Shown piece by piece: positions 12,801 through 26,500 of a stretch of DNA of 64,000 bases (positions are counted from its first letter, which is position 1; each line of letters begins with the position of its first letter). The stretch lies in assembly GCA_034008185.1 (NCBI GenBank), contig CM067081.1, forward strand, positions 84,836,765 to 84,900,764, written 5' to 3'. This stretch comes from Gorsachius magnificus. Taxonomy: Eukaryota; Chordata; Aves; Pelecaniformes; Ardeidae. A model generated the notes under the pieces. The model saw only the letters and a program-made list of their open reading frames with translations. It had not been told where the DNA came from and ran no database searches. A program made the position numbers and the translations under genes.

Positions 12801-15800
12801 GTCCAGGTTATATAAAAATAACAAGTTTTGTATGGTTTATATAAAGCACATGAGTTAAAAACCCCTGACCAACTGAATGTCTAATATGTATTTCTGTTTC
12901 ACTAACAAATTAGTCTGGTGTCTAGGAGAATCAATGCATCATTTGAGAGCAGAAAGCTCATCGCACTCATTAAACTTGGTGTGATTTGTAATCAGGAACA
13001 AGGCTTCCCTTTGTCAGAAGCCGGCTGCAAGAGAGCCAGAGCACTTCAGAAGGTTTAGTCAAAAAGTCCCAGAGCCTTGACAACTTCTTAGAAAGCAAAG
13101 GAGGAAAAGCTTTTTAATGCACGACTGTGAGAGGCTCTCTCCTGTGTGAACCGCTAGTTAAAAAGCATGTGGCAGAGCTCCAGGTATTTAAGTGCCAAAG
13201 TTTAGCCCTGAATGCAGTAACTCTGAACTAAGCTGATGCTTTCTGATGATGAAGAAACATCTACATTTTTCACTGAACTAAGACCAGCTGTTCCACGAGC
13301 ATCCACACTTGGCTAGAAGGAAGCATAAATTGTCATTTATGGCTCCATAAGGATTCATAAGGACCCACATCACCTGCACAGACTGGGGCTCACTAAACCA
13401 TTTGTGTTGGAACAAGATTGTGGTAAATCTTGGATTTTTTTTAACTGATCTGTATGTCCTCAAATGCTCCTTACTCATCACCAAGGCCAACTGATGACTC
13501 TGAATATTATGACTATATTAGCTTTATTTTAATTCAGAAAAGTTTTTAACTGTCTTCAGAAATACCGTACCTCCTTATTCTCCATTTCTTTTTTTCGCAA
13601 AGGAGCAGGCACTCATCGAGTAGTAACTGTTTAAATAAATTGCATAACTCATGGGTACCACTCCCACAAGACCAAAACATTGCAGGACCTGGGAGCAAAG
13701 AAACAAGATGTGATCCCTACAGGTGGTTATTTCCTGCTGCAACTTGGTTGCAGGCCTTGTGATCTTTGATTTCTTTACTGCTACTGCACACATGCACAGC
13801 ACTGTCTACCACTGCACTTCTGCTAAGGCATTCCTAAGGTGCAGAAGTCTTCCTGTGGTTTTTTCCTCTTTTTCTTTTCTCTGTAAGGCTGATTCTTTTT
13901 GTAGTGCCCAATAAAGCCTGGCTTCCCTCATTCAGAGGTGATCAAACTCTTCAATCACACTCTACAGTAAAACAGATCCTAAGGCAAAAAGTTTGTTCAT
14001 GAGCATACTGCGCAGTGTGTCTCCTCATCTCTGCTTTCTCTCATTTATACAATGCAAAGTCCTAAACCTCTCATCCTGATTTACACAGCTGTGAGCAAAC
14101 CATTGCCATCCACAGCAACCGTGTCTATGCATAATCCAGTCAGAGGACAAAAGCCAATTCATAAGAACCTTGCAAGTTTTGCTTTGCCTGTACCCCGCTG
14201 CCTCCTTTGCAGACCCAGTATTATCCCACTTTGTTTATAGCACAAGTGGGAACTGAGGGGTGAGTCAATATCATCGGAATACTATCCCCCAGCATTCATA
14301 CAAGGTGTGTGATGTGCTCTTCCCAGCAGCACCCCTCCCTCTCCCCAGCAAGGTGTCAGAGCAGAACTGCCAAGGGTTTGGATCAGCAGGACACTGTAGA
14401 CCCCCAAAAGGGAATGAGAAGGCTGTGCTAATTAAGAGTATCTTGCATTTGAGAAAGCTTTCACCATGAGTGGTCTTCAGGATGGGTTCCTCTTCACCTG
14501 TGAGGTCAAATGGGTCAACAACTTAGTTACCAAGTTGAAGAGAGAACCTGGTCCCGCTTGCATAGTCCACCCAAGGAACTCAAATGTGCAGGGGGATCAA
14601 GGGTTTCAAATGATCTCACCCATCACTCAGCCAAATGCAAGATTCTCTTAATCCCCAACAATGTGTGGATTACAGAGGGTATCCTACCCTTAAACTTACC
14701 TCCTTTGGTCCATACTTCACCTTCAAATATAACATCCAAAGTTCATCACAGGATGAACAGTGTGAGCTTAAAACAACAAGGAGAAAATTGCTATTATGAG
14801 GCCAAAATACTTCTAAAACTTGCATCTTCCAACACCTGACATATTTCTCCCTGAGTGTCTTTTTCTGATCTAGCTGGTATTTGTGGAGTAGAAATCACTT
14901 GATGCTGCTGTATTTCAGCAAAGATGGCAGTAAAGCATGCAAAGCACTCCTGGACTGTTAAGAAATATGTTTCTAGAAATAAAATATCCCTTTATGTCTT
15001 TGGAACATCACCACAGTGATTCATCAGAAACAAGCAAGTCTAGAAAAGTACAATTATTCTTTAGCAGCTAAAGAGGAAATCTTCCTTGCCAGTACAATCT
15101 GAAAAGCTCAGTGTAAAGAAAGAGGCTGCATGGGCTGGAGCAGTTACAAAAGGCAGCTTTTAGTGGGAGAGCAAAGTCTAGAGAGCAGATCATTCCAAGA
15201 TGTTTCTCTATCTCAGCAAGGTCTGCCTGAAGCCTCACTGCTCAGCTGTGGGGTACGTGGACGTGTGGCAGTGACCACCCACAGGACTGAAGCGGCTGAA
15301 CCTTTGCACAGTCTAAAAGGCAGACCCGGCACTGAAGCTAATGCTGGATGCAGAAATCCCTGTTGCATTTTGTGCTTATTTTATGGCTCTTTCCAGCACA
15401 TTCCCAGAGAGTTCTGGTTGCAAATAGGTACGTTTTGTTGCAATGTGTTAACATATATTTTGCTAGCACACATTGGCATTATTTTGATCAAAGCAGACCT
15501 GACTCATAACTCTACACTACAGGAGTAAGTTGGAGTTTACTGGAACTGAACTGTATCAATAAGCAGCAACAGGCTCTGTGATAGGACTCATTTAGCATGC
15601 TGGCTTTATTAAACCTGGGGTAGTCTGCATTATGCAAGGGGAATATGGTAGAATTTTTCAGGTTTGAAAGAAATGCTTAAAAAAACCCAAGAAACAAGAA
15701 GATTAGAACAATTTCCTACATAAACAGTGGATGATTCTGTCACTAAAGAACCTTCTCTTCAGAGCTCTGGCAAGCTGCAGAAATCCAGATGCTATTTGCA

Positions 15801-17814
15801 GACTTATTAGGTTTAATTGTGCTTTTAACACATTCTGACTTTGACTGAAAAGCTCAGTTTTCCCACCCTGGGAGAAAATTCTAGCTTCCAATTTTGACTG
15901 GAGAGATGTCAATTTTCTTGCTCTCAGTAAAAATCCTAGTTTTTAGGGTGAGATGGAGCCAAAACGTTGATGGAAAGCTATGGCACAGAGGAGTTCTCTC
16001 ATCACATGAACTGGTGTTCACGCTTCAGCAGCCAGTGCAAAAGTCAAGAAAAGTCTGCACATTTCCACAGAATAAGCAGTTGGACTAAAGAGTGGGTTCA
16101 CTAGTCACAGTACATCACTAAATTTCAAGTTGTCCAGACAGGTTACCTGAATACAATCATTTTTTTCCATCTACAAATTGGTAAAATGTTACTGCAGAGG
16201 TGAGGTGGGCTTCACACTAAAATGGTTACCACACCTTGGAGAACCTCCAGACGTGACTGACATGCAAAATGAGGTTTTATTCTGGGTTTGTAAAGAGGGC
16301 ACTGTGAAAGGTGCCTGGCTGACAGTGAGGGTGCGCAGAGCAGAAGCACAAGCGTCAGGAGTTGGCTGTTTCACAGATGCACCAAAAACAAAGACATGAA
16401 AGCAAACGCTGCCTCAGAGACATGTGAAGACAGCTGGTAAGCTGGGTGGGTTGTTCCTCTTTCTGAGGAAAATCTCCTAGTCAGGACCACCAGCGCTCCT
16501 TGCCTAGCCTGCAGTTACTGGTTTAAATTTGGGTTTATGCAAACCAGCGTCATTATCTCATCACTTTTATGTTTCTTTCTCAGTTGCTTTTTGCTCTCTT
16601 TTTTTTTTAAATATCTCTTTGCAAACTTGGATAGGTGAAAAATTAAAGGACAACATTGGGGTTTTGCAAAGCATCTTCACATGTGCCATGACCTTGCCCC
16701 CATCTCCACGGTAGGGTGCAGACAACAGCAGGGTGCCCTGGCCGTTCTGAAGCAAATGTCCCAGCTCATGGAAATCACTCTTTTCCTTCCCTACTCCCCT
16801 GCACTCCTATCATGAGCTGGTGAGGCTTGGGGACAAGCGGGTGGATTTATAGGTCATGCTTTTCTTGGAGGGTGCTATGGCCCTGCTCTGCAGAGCTGGA
16901 AAAGTCAGGTGTAAGCATCCACAGTCGAAGAAGGAAAATTAAGCTGCAGCAGCAATATGTCCTTTTGCACATCAGCTTCAGGCTGACTCAGAGCCATGGG
17001 GAAACCCGTCAGCTCTGGAGGGGTCAAGAAGCTCAACCACCACAGGGGTAGAGGCACCTGAAGCAATCACACAGTATGGGCCCGATGGATGGAGTCCCCG
17101 AGGGACAGGGGACAGGGAGGGCTGCAGAGCCAGAGCAACATGATTCTAAGGGAGAGACTGGCACCACATCAGAGGGCTGGTGGCGCTCACATTTCTGGTT
17201 GGGGTAATGGGATTCCCAGCCCCATGGCTGGGAACACTGGTGCAAAAACACTGGAAGGTTTGGCGTGAAGAAGAAGGCAGAGCACTAGGGAAGAGATGGT
17301 CAGATTTCAGGCTGCGTCTCTGATAGCCTGCTATAGGACCACTCAGATGAAAGTGCTGGTCCCTGCACCCGTGAGCAGAGCCAGACATATGGATGATGTC
17401 TGCTGAGAGCCAAAGGCAGTGGAAATCTTGCTTGGGTCATCTGCTCTTGCCGAGTGGTACTGCTTGGTCCAACAACTCATGAATGCATCAGTGCTTGATG
17501 CTAAGCCAAAGGTCTTCTCTCTTCTTACACTCAGCAACACCCACTGCTTCCTGGATTTGTTCTGCTCATGTTGATTTCAAATCCACTGGCGCTAACTAGC
17601 ACTTACACATTCATTTCAAACCAGAACTGGTCCTGACAGCAACAGTGCTGACTCAACCAAAAGTAGATGTCATCAGCTCGGTGATGAATGCTCATCATGT
17701 CCATCTAGTACTACCCAAAATATAACCAATGTACCCTTTCTTTACAGATGATAATCTACACAATGTGAGATAAAGTCTAATCCAGCACTGGGGATAGTTC
17801 CATCCTGAGCAGGA
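9873..17814. other. Unique non-coding DNA
   Basis: No gene, RNA gene or known repeat is recognised over this long AT-rich stretch. A plus-strand AATAAA followed by GCCTGGCTTCC (about 13910) resembles a poly(A) signal, but no exon or LTR can be attached to it. The longest frames are about 130 codons and have no visible domain. Confidence 0.45.
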
Positions 17815-17885
17815 GAGGGGACCAGAGGACCTCTAGTGCTCCCTGCCAACCTACACATCTGATTTCATGAGCATGGATCCTCTTC
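17815..17885 (+). mobile_element. Old CR1 LINE 3' end fragment
   Basis: The plus strand reads GGACCAGAGGACCTCTAGTG and then CTCCCTGCCAACCTACA, ending TGATTTCATGA. This corresponds to the CR1 3' UTR pattern (gacctc...aggtcccttccaacctaca, then an attctatga-like end). It is strongly diverged and only about 70 bases long. It lies about 140 bases from an oppositely oriented CR1 3' end. Confidence 0.55.
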
Positions 17886-18024
17886 TGCCTGTGCAGGGGT
17901 AGTGGCCTGACATGAGAGGTCCCCAGCCAGAGTCAGAGAGGCTGGGGAAGAGTAACCCAGAGAGCTGGGCAGGAGCAACATGATATATGGGTTACAGCCT
18001 GGGGAGAGCTGTCACAGGGTGACA

Positions 18025-18182
18025 GTCATTCAGTCTGAGAGGGATCGCTGGAGGTCTCTACTCCAACCCCCTGACTAAAGCAGGGCCAGCTCTCAGGTCA
18101 GACCAGGCTGCTCAGAGCTTACTCCAGTCAAGGCTTGAAAATTGCCAAGGATGGAGAACCTACAACCTTCTAGAGTCCTCAG
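18025..18182 (-). mobile_element. Old CR1 LINE 3' end fragment
   Basis: Read on the minus strand this is a diverged CR1 3' end. The plus-strand landmarks are GGAGGTCTCTACTCCAACCC, AAAGCAGGGCCAGCTC, a 'ctgctcagagct' segment, and 'ccaaggatggagaacctacaacc', which match the reverse complement of the end of ORF2 and the 3' UTR. No intact frame remains. Its orientation is opposite to the fragment at 17815-17885. Confidence 0.75.
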
Positions 18183-21100
18183 AAACAAAATCTATGGTAC
18201 GAGGTGGTGAACTGAGCCATAGCCAAGAGCCATGGCTGGTGGGAACCATCATTTCTGGGTGTAGAAATCAGCTCTCCTTCCTCTTTGTCCAGTATACTTC
18301 TAAATGCACAAAGGTGTCATGACAACTTTCATGCACAAGATTTTGGGAGTACCATACACTATGTGATAAATATGCTATGTTTGCCTACCTGTAGTTATGG
18401 CGATATCTATATGTGTAAGAAATACATTTCAGGATCTCTGTGCAAAGCCACTTGACAATGTCTTCCTTGTTTGTGCAAGCCAATGCGAGACACCACAGAC
18501 TTACATTGCATTACTATCTGGGCATAAAGGGGGTTGTTACAGGGGAAAAGACATCTGCAGCCTGAATGAGGGGCTTACATGTAGGGCCCCATTGAATGCA
18601 GTCCATTTTAACCATCTATGTCACAGATGGACCATCTATATCTCCCCGGTAGCTCCCTCTGCCACCTCAGATTCTGAATATCTAGAGAAATCGTGTCCCA
18701 TTCCTTAGTATTTGACTAGTCTACACAAAATGGAAAAGCTACAACAGTGGAGGTGCAAGAGCCTGCAAAGGCGATTGAGGCCAGCTCAGCAGAACCGCTA
18801 ACCCAATGGGCTGTAGAGGCACAACAGGCAGGGGCAAGAAATGACCAACAAGTTTTTTAAGGAAATAAAAACTTTTTAGACTCAACATTCATATTTCAGT
18901 TTTTTAAAGATGTGAAGCTTCAGAAGGGATTTGTACCGTGGGGAAATCAAGTGTTTTGTCGCAATATCACATAACAAGCTAAACTGGGAATAAACCAGCT
19001 GGTCAGATGTCTGTAGGGCAGGTGCCCTGGAAATAACATTCACTCAAGGACTAAACAAGAAGAATGGACTGACCAACTCTACTGATATCCAATCTCACAG
19101 CCTATCCACAGGGGCATCCTTCTATCGAAGCATAATGAAAGATCTGCTGCAGAGAAAATATGCCCATAAGCTTACATTGATCTAAAGCTAATGTACTTGT
19201 GAAAAATTGCTGTCTGGGGGGGCCAGTGTAAGTGCTATCAGCGTACTGGGAGCAAACACTGAGAAAGTTATTCTGTTGGCATCTTAGAAAAGAGAAAATA
19301 CATAAGAAATATGCTTTAGTGATATGCAAAACAAACAGGCAGTGAGAGATATCTCATGTAGGTTTCCTGATGGAATACCTGCTTAAAAAAGTGTCAGCAA
19401 AGACTGAGTCCCAAGAGCACTTGTTACATTGAATTTTAATGTCTTTTAAATGCCCTGAAAGAAGATAAATGACAAGACATTGTTTTTACTTCTTTCCCCA
19501 ATTGCATGATAGAAACCACAGTTGCTTTGGTAAATGGATTGAAAATTTCACTGGAACTTCCTCAAGAGCATTTTTGCTCTGTGCTGAAACACAGAGCTGT
19601 AAGACCCCCTCTCAAGCACTCCTCAGCCCCCTGTGACGGCCCTCTGGCCCCTCCAAGAGGGAGTCGCAGAAGCCCCTCGGAGAAGCTGGGTTGAGTTAGA
19701 CAGCAAGGTCAGGTTAACAAGAGCAAAAGCTTAGAGCCAGCAGGGCAGCCTAAGCTGGTAGCTACATAAACATATCTTGCACCAGTTTCGGTGGAGCACA
19801 TCAAAGGGAGATGGAGGTCCTCTGAAGAAAAGAATACACGTTGGTGGCAAGAGGAGAGTTAGGAAAAAGAAGAGATGAGTAAAAAGAAGAAAGAAAATGA
19901 AGGTGTTTGGGATGGGTTTTGACAGAGCTGAGGTCTCGGGTGAAGGTACAAGAGCTCTACAATGTGTGGGTTTGCTTTGCTTGAATATTTCCTTTAAAAA
20001 CCTGAGCCTCCAATAATCCTTTTGTGAAGTCCATGGCCAAGACAGCATCGCACCTTAAAGTAAAAGATCTCCTTGCTGTGAAATTCTTACAGGGAAGTGC
20101 ACTCATTAAATTCAACAGATGTGACAGCTTTGGGCATTTGTTTGCCTTTAAGCACACAAAGCCCTTTGATACCTGATCATTAGGTGTTGTTACACCTTTT
20201 CTTCCCTTTATCTGACTTTCCATGCAACTTATTTGTAAATGATTCCTATTTCCTAAGTCATTACTTGGTTCTTTTTGCAATATAAGTCTGTAAGTTTTGC
20301 CTAACAAAAAAGATTTCAAATGTGGCTCTGGTTAATCTGTATCTGTTTTCTCAAAGCAGCAAAGACCTAAACCTCTTATGTAGAACAGCTGTGTGTGTTA
20401 GATTCCTCGGGCTGGACAATGCTTTGAACAAACTCAATTTACCTTTCATTTCATGGGCTTGCTCATGCCTGAAAAAGAAATAACTTGATAAAACATTTGC
20501 AGTCTCTGCCAGCATAAGCAATGTCTGAAATGCTTTGTTGATGAGTTTAAGTTTTCAGATTATTTTTGGTGCCATGGCATACTGCTGTACATAACCCAGC
20601 CTGGAAAATAACTGACAGCCTCTGGCATCTTGGAGATAAGCGGTATCAGCCACCATAGAGTAGTAGACTGTGTTTCAGGAGTAAAACAGACTCTGGCAGT
20701 AGCTTTGGGAGAGAAAACCTGATTTTTTCTAATAATCGTGCTGTTAATGCGGTTTTGGTTCATTTTGATGCATATGCAGCCTTTGAATGATTATTTGCTT
20801 CTTTTTGCTGCTGGCCTGTGAGTTGACACACTGGGTATCAACCAGTCTATTTTGCAATGTGAATGAAAAGTACGGTGGCTAGGAACAAGAGCGGGTTCAA
20901 ACACATGCAGTGATTTCCTGGCTCTAGCGGCTCTCCCCTCTCTCCACCGCCTCAGTCTGAGAGGTGCAGGAAGAGGAGGAAGCACGTCCCTCCCCGGCTG
21001 TTGGGAGAGCCCTGCGGCACCATGCCAGCCCAGGGCGACTGCACGAGAGTTGCACAGAGCCATTGCAGTGTTTGCCTTCACCCAGCATTGGCTTACAGGA

Positions 21101-23485
21101 CCCAGACAGGTCTGGGTCACCAGCCAAAGTGGGCAACAGTGCAAACCATCCCAAACTGCCAGGGCTGCTCAGTGCCCAGAGCTGCCTTTGATGCTCAGAG
21201 CTATTTGCCAAGTGGCTGTGAAACATGGAGCCTGCTGCCTGGCTAAAAAAGTGGTCAAATGTGCCAGGGCAACTGGAAGAAAATCCAGAACGCTTTTCAG
21301 AGCAGACTGCATCCACAGTGTTGCTGATGATAATGTCACATCAGATGAGATGTCTTAACACAGGAGGAAAATGAGAACGGGCATCTGTACCCTGCTATAT
21401 TATTTTTGCATCCTATTCTCCTTTAGCACCCACATCTGTGCACTGTTGCTATGTACTTGGTACAGAGGAAGCCTCTGGCTACTTTAAGTCACAAAAAAAT
21501 TATAGACACAGTGTGTGTGTAAGTCGTTAAGATAGCAAGAGCAATCACAGGCATCCACTGGTTTTAAAGTGTTAATTCAGGGGTAGAAAATCAGTTGAAA
21601 TTACTCTTTTCTGGACATGTTGGCTGTGCATGATGAAGACATTATACGTATCTTTGAAAGGAGACCACAGCACTATCTCATTATAAAATATTTTTCATCC
21701 AAATCTGAAACTAAAACAAGCAGAAAAGCATGGCCAATAGAAATTGTGTAAGTATCTTTATACAACATAAATATGCAAAAGTCCTGTCAGAACATATCCT
21801 CATGTGCTGAAACTCACTGGACGGATGCAATCAGTCCCTAAGGAGAGAAGTCATTCAGATGTCATTCAAACACCATAATGATGTGAATGTTCACACTTTT
21901 AAATGTTCTTTTTCACACATCTTTTCGTGTTGTGGGCGCTTTGACAGAGAGCAGTGCCTGTGGATGTAATCCACAGCCACTTACATGTCAGCCACATCCA
22001 TGGAGGCCCTCGGGGTCGTATGCCTGTATGGAATTACCTGAGATACTAGGATCTGACCCAGCCTTGGGGACTCTGCAAAGGGCAGCAACCCAGCCCAGAG
22101 CTCAGCTCCAGCATGGGCCGAGCCAGAGAATGAGATCTGGCACAGAGCTGCAGACACCTTACCATAGCCACATGTCATCTTCCAGGAAGATCTGGTCATA
22201 ACCTGGCCCTTATTCATGCAAACTTGAAATTTTCCCAGCTACACCCTTTTAGGTCTCGGTTAGGGAAAATATACTTTCCCCCCTTCCCTACCTTGAGCAT
22301 TTTCTGTATTTTAAGCACATTGTTAATCCCAGAGGTGACTGAAAGTTGAGCACATTCGCAAGGGCTTCCTTCAATAACAATTACTTGGGCGGTCCTTTCT
22401 GACCCTTTGGAGGACAAGAAGCTTGTCTGCCATGGCATCCTGAAAACGACTGAGATCTCATCGGTTACAGCATGGTGAAAGGGTTGTAAAGACTGAGATG
22501 GCTCTGGTTTGAGATAATATCATTACTCTGACACAGTGCATGTAATTGTCTCAGGGGAGATGTTTTAATTAAAAGGGGAAAAAAATAATTTTCTTTTCAA
22601 CTTCAACTTCCTTCTACCTCTCATTAAATAAAATGCAGATGATGCAGGATAATTAGTCTCATTGGCCTGAGTGGTTTGTGCTCGAAGCGCTTGTGATAAT
22701 ATCTTGCTTCTTTGTCTTTTTATTACCCATAAGACACTGTGGAATGCTGAACTGCATCAGTGCAGGCAGCCTTGGGGGCTCATATCTTAATATATGTTTT
22801 GACATCTGGTCAATCTTTAAATTTAACGTATTGATTTATGTGCTAGCATTATGAAGAGCCCCCTATGGCTACTGAACTGTGTGCTGTTTGGGTATACAAG
22901 GTCAGCAGCAGCTTCTGCAGATCAGTTCTTTGTGGTCTGTGCCAGAAGCTGATAGGAAGAAAATCTTCTGTGTTCCCCTTGAAAATAAGCTGTAACTTCT
23001 CTTTAGGAAAAAAAAAAAGTCATCGTACACCAAAGAGGAAAAGCTGTATGCAGGAAAACAGTGTGAATAGTGGAGAATGGGATAAGGAAATGAGAATGAA
23101 GGCTGAGCTGCATGGTTCTGAATTTGAACTTTGGAATAATCACATTTCATCCTCCAAGAATGTCCTTCCAGATAAAAACATGAGATGAATAACATTGACT
23201 TGCCAGACCACAACTTCTGGAAGGAAAATAATGAGACAGAAAATATTTGACATTTCTATGAAAGAGCTCCGGCAAATAACACTTGCGATTTCTTAGTATC
23301 ACCAAGTAAAAGAAACAGGTGATGAAGTACACAGTAACGAAAGACACATTTCTTTTTTCTGTCCTCAATATTTGGAGTTCCAAACCCATTTGCCAGATCT
23401 GTTGTTTTATTTCTTCCTTGCACCAGCATAGTCACTGCTTGGAAAGTAAGATATTTTACAGAATTTACTACCCTTTTTTATTTAA

Positions 23486-23503
23486 TTTTTTTTTTTTTTT
23501 TTT
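23486..23503. repeat. T18 homopolymer tract
   Basis: An uninterrupted run of 18 T, flanked by TTTAA-type sequence. It is a simple repeat with no sign of a retroposed gene next to it. Confidence 0.95.
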
Positions 23504-26500
23504 AATTTAAGAATTGTTAAGATATTCCTAACTGGTTTCAAAGTCCATTTTATTTCTACCTTGGCTAGCGTATTCTGATACTGCAGGCTTTTACATTGAA
23601 GTTGCAGATGAGGAATTACAGTAAAATCACTGAAGTATCTTGTTAATTGCTGTCTGGTTGCTTATCAGGGGTTGTGACTTGGCAACTTTCATTGGAAAGT
23701 ACTTTGTCATAATCCAACAGGACAAATTAATTACTGTAAAACTCCACCGTGCATTCATTAATGTTGGCACACCTCAAACCTTTGACATAACTGCTGCTAC
23801 ATCATTTATGCAATAGGCAAGGAGCACAGAGAGACACGGGTTTATTTCTATCAGAGCATACAGCGTTCCCTCTTTAAACACCTGTGCCTTTGAACAGAGA
23901 TTAATACTAAAGTTACTTCTTAATATTGTTAAGATGCCATATCCCTAGCTGCTGAAATAGCCAGAGTGTTTGTACACCTTCTCTGCCATGTCTGTAGAAA
24001 CAAAGCTTAAAGATTATTGTGCAAAGGTTTTCCTTCTGGTGCATTAAAGCTCTGACAAGTGTTTTACGGCCTCTTTCTGTTGCTGTCAATGAATTAGAAC
24101 ATTGCTAATTTTCCTTGGTAAGCGTTTGTCCCCGCTATGTAAATGTGAAAGGTTACAGATTAGGCATGCAGAGTCAGTTGCAGGAGACTTTCTAATTCAC
24201 CTGAATTAAAAACATTTTCATTTTAGAAAGATAGGACTTCTGAGAGCATTAGGGATTGCTGTAGAGATGAACCCCAAACTGGAAGTGCCTGTGTGCAGGC
24301 AGTAAGGCCGTGTGGGTGAAGAAACTGGGCTGAAGCCATAGGAAGTAATGTGTACTACGCCTTTAATGCCCCTCTATCCAAATCAGCCACAATATCATAT
24401 GTTTTAGGAGCAGGAGTACTGAGTACAGCCCAGCTGACACTGCATGGTGTGGATGCCGACTTTGCTGGAGTCAGTAAATAAATCCTTGCTGACTTTGGCG
24501 ACTAGCAGACTGAATTCACCAACTTCTCACCCCTTTGTACAGAGAATGGATATCATAGTCACCAGCTTCCAGAAAAATCAGATTCCCAACAGGAACATAT
24601 GCTCCTATTTTGTTCTTCCTCTGTTGTTTTTAGGGTCTAAGGCAGAACCAGAAAGTACCCTTCCACCACAGCATCAGCAGCAGTTGCTGTTGCCTCATCA
24701 TGATTATGTTCCTGTATTTCAAACACCCACAAAAATATTGACTGCCTAAAAGTTCTTTTTATTCTGGTATTCTGCTACTGACAGAAAAAAGAATAACCCA
24801 TATCTGAAAGAAAATTACATTTTTTTCCCTGGTGGCTGATACACAGGTGAGTGAGGAGTGACACAAAAGAGTTCTGGGCTGTAATCACCTAGGCTGCTAT
24901 TTTCTCTATATATACAGCAGAGAAGAGAAGTGTGGGTGGATCTTTCCTGATCTTGCCCTTCAGCCACCTCGCTCCTGAGAGCAGCCTTTTCCCTGCCCAC
25001 TCCCACGGGGGCAGCAGGTGAGATGGCTATGAGGCGGCTGCGGGGGCCACCTCAACACAACCAGAAAGTGGTCCTGGATGGAGGCCTTACCCAGAACTTG
25101 GGTCCCCAAAGCTGAGAGACCAGTTCTTTACCTTAGTCTGCTGATAAAATTTTATGTAATTTTCACTCTTTTTTACTGAGTTTTTATCTTGGACGATGGT
25201 AGTGATAAGCACTAGCACAGTTCAGATACAGCCACTTGCAGCACTCTGAAAAGTCAGTGCATTAAGTGCGAGCCTTCTTTCTCTATCCTCTGTTTGCAAA
25301 TGCCTCACACACCTGTTCTAATTTGTATGGGACACTCAAAAGTCAAATTTCTGCTAAAGAAGGTGCACTGAGACAATGCCAGGACTCCAGTTCAGGACAA
25401 TGGGAAGAAAACAATGACCAAAAATTTTGCTCTGAACCTTATTGGAATATGACTAACTAGTACGAGAAGAGGAAAAGGTGTGTGCATAGTACGTATGACA
25501 AGCCCAGAGCCTGGAAAACAGTTGTGGAAAGATGGCAAGGTGAGACGTCTGTGGAAGGTGGTAAGACCAGAAAGAAGGAAGAGAAGATACCCTCCCTCAA
25601 GGAGCATAACGGTGTGAATGGTAGGAATCTATCAGAGGACCTGGAAAGTGCTACAATGTGGTAAGTATGCACAAGATCAAAGGAAAGACATACTCTTAAT
25701 AAAGCCTCAAGGCATGCTCTTAACAAAGCTAGTAACAAGTTTTCAATGCTTACAACAAATCAAAAGCCTAAGTGGAGTTGAGCTCAGAACAGGGAGTTTG
25801 GGCCAGGAGGCATACAGCATGTGATGAAAGACTTGGCACTTGTTACTTCCATAATACCATAAAGGTAAAAGAAAGGCAAGTGTAGTAAGAGCTGCAATAC
25901 ATTTTATTGCTTCACTGTTGCACTTCTGAACAGCTGATGTGCCCAGAAATCGTTTATGTTTTTTACAATACCACACATTTGAAGCTCAGGCTAGATGAGG
26001 AGCAATTGCTGGAGTTGCACATGATTATATTAATGCATTCAACAGTTTGAGAGGAAAAGAGCGGTGATCCCAGTGGAGCAGAGCTAGGTGCAAGCAAAAG
26101 AAACAAGCTGTAAGGTCATTAGACTCTGCGGGACAGAGAGACATTATCAGCACGTGCAGAAAGCAGGTGCTCTCATGGTAACTGAGCTTCTTTGCTGATG
26201 AGTTGGATTTGACTTGCCACTTAGTGCTCTGTTTGAAGACCAGAGAGGACATTTAATGGTACAGAAAGGAACATTCCTAAACTAATTACACAAACTATAG
26301 TCAGTTCAGCACCAGAGTAGATGTGGTATATTGCAGGAACAGCTGGTAAAACAGTGACTCCTGCATAGGTCTTTTTTAAGCATCTCAAGTTGAGCATTCA
26401 GGTGTGCATTTTCTTAAGAATTTAACGCTTAAAGAAGCTGAGAATCACCCAAATGAATTTCAGAGATGTGTAGAAAGTGAGTATCCATTGGCACCCAACT

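Noticed and set aside
13905..13930. Plus-strand AATAAA in a poly(A)-site-like context
   Set aside because: No upstream terminal exon or LTR can be identified, and AATAAA is common in AT-rich DNA.
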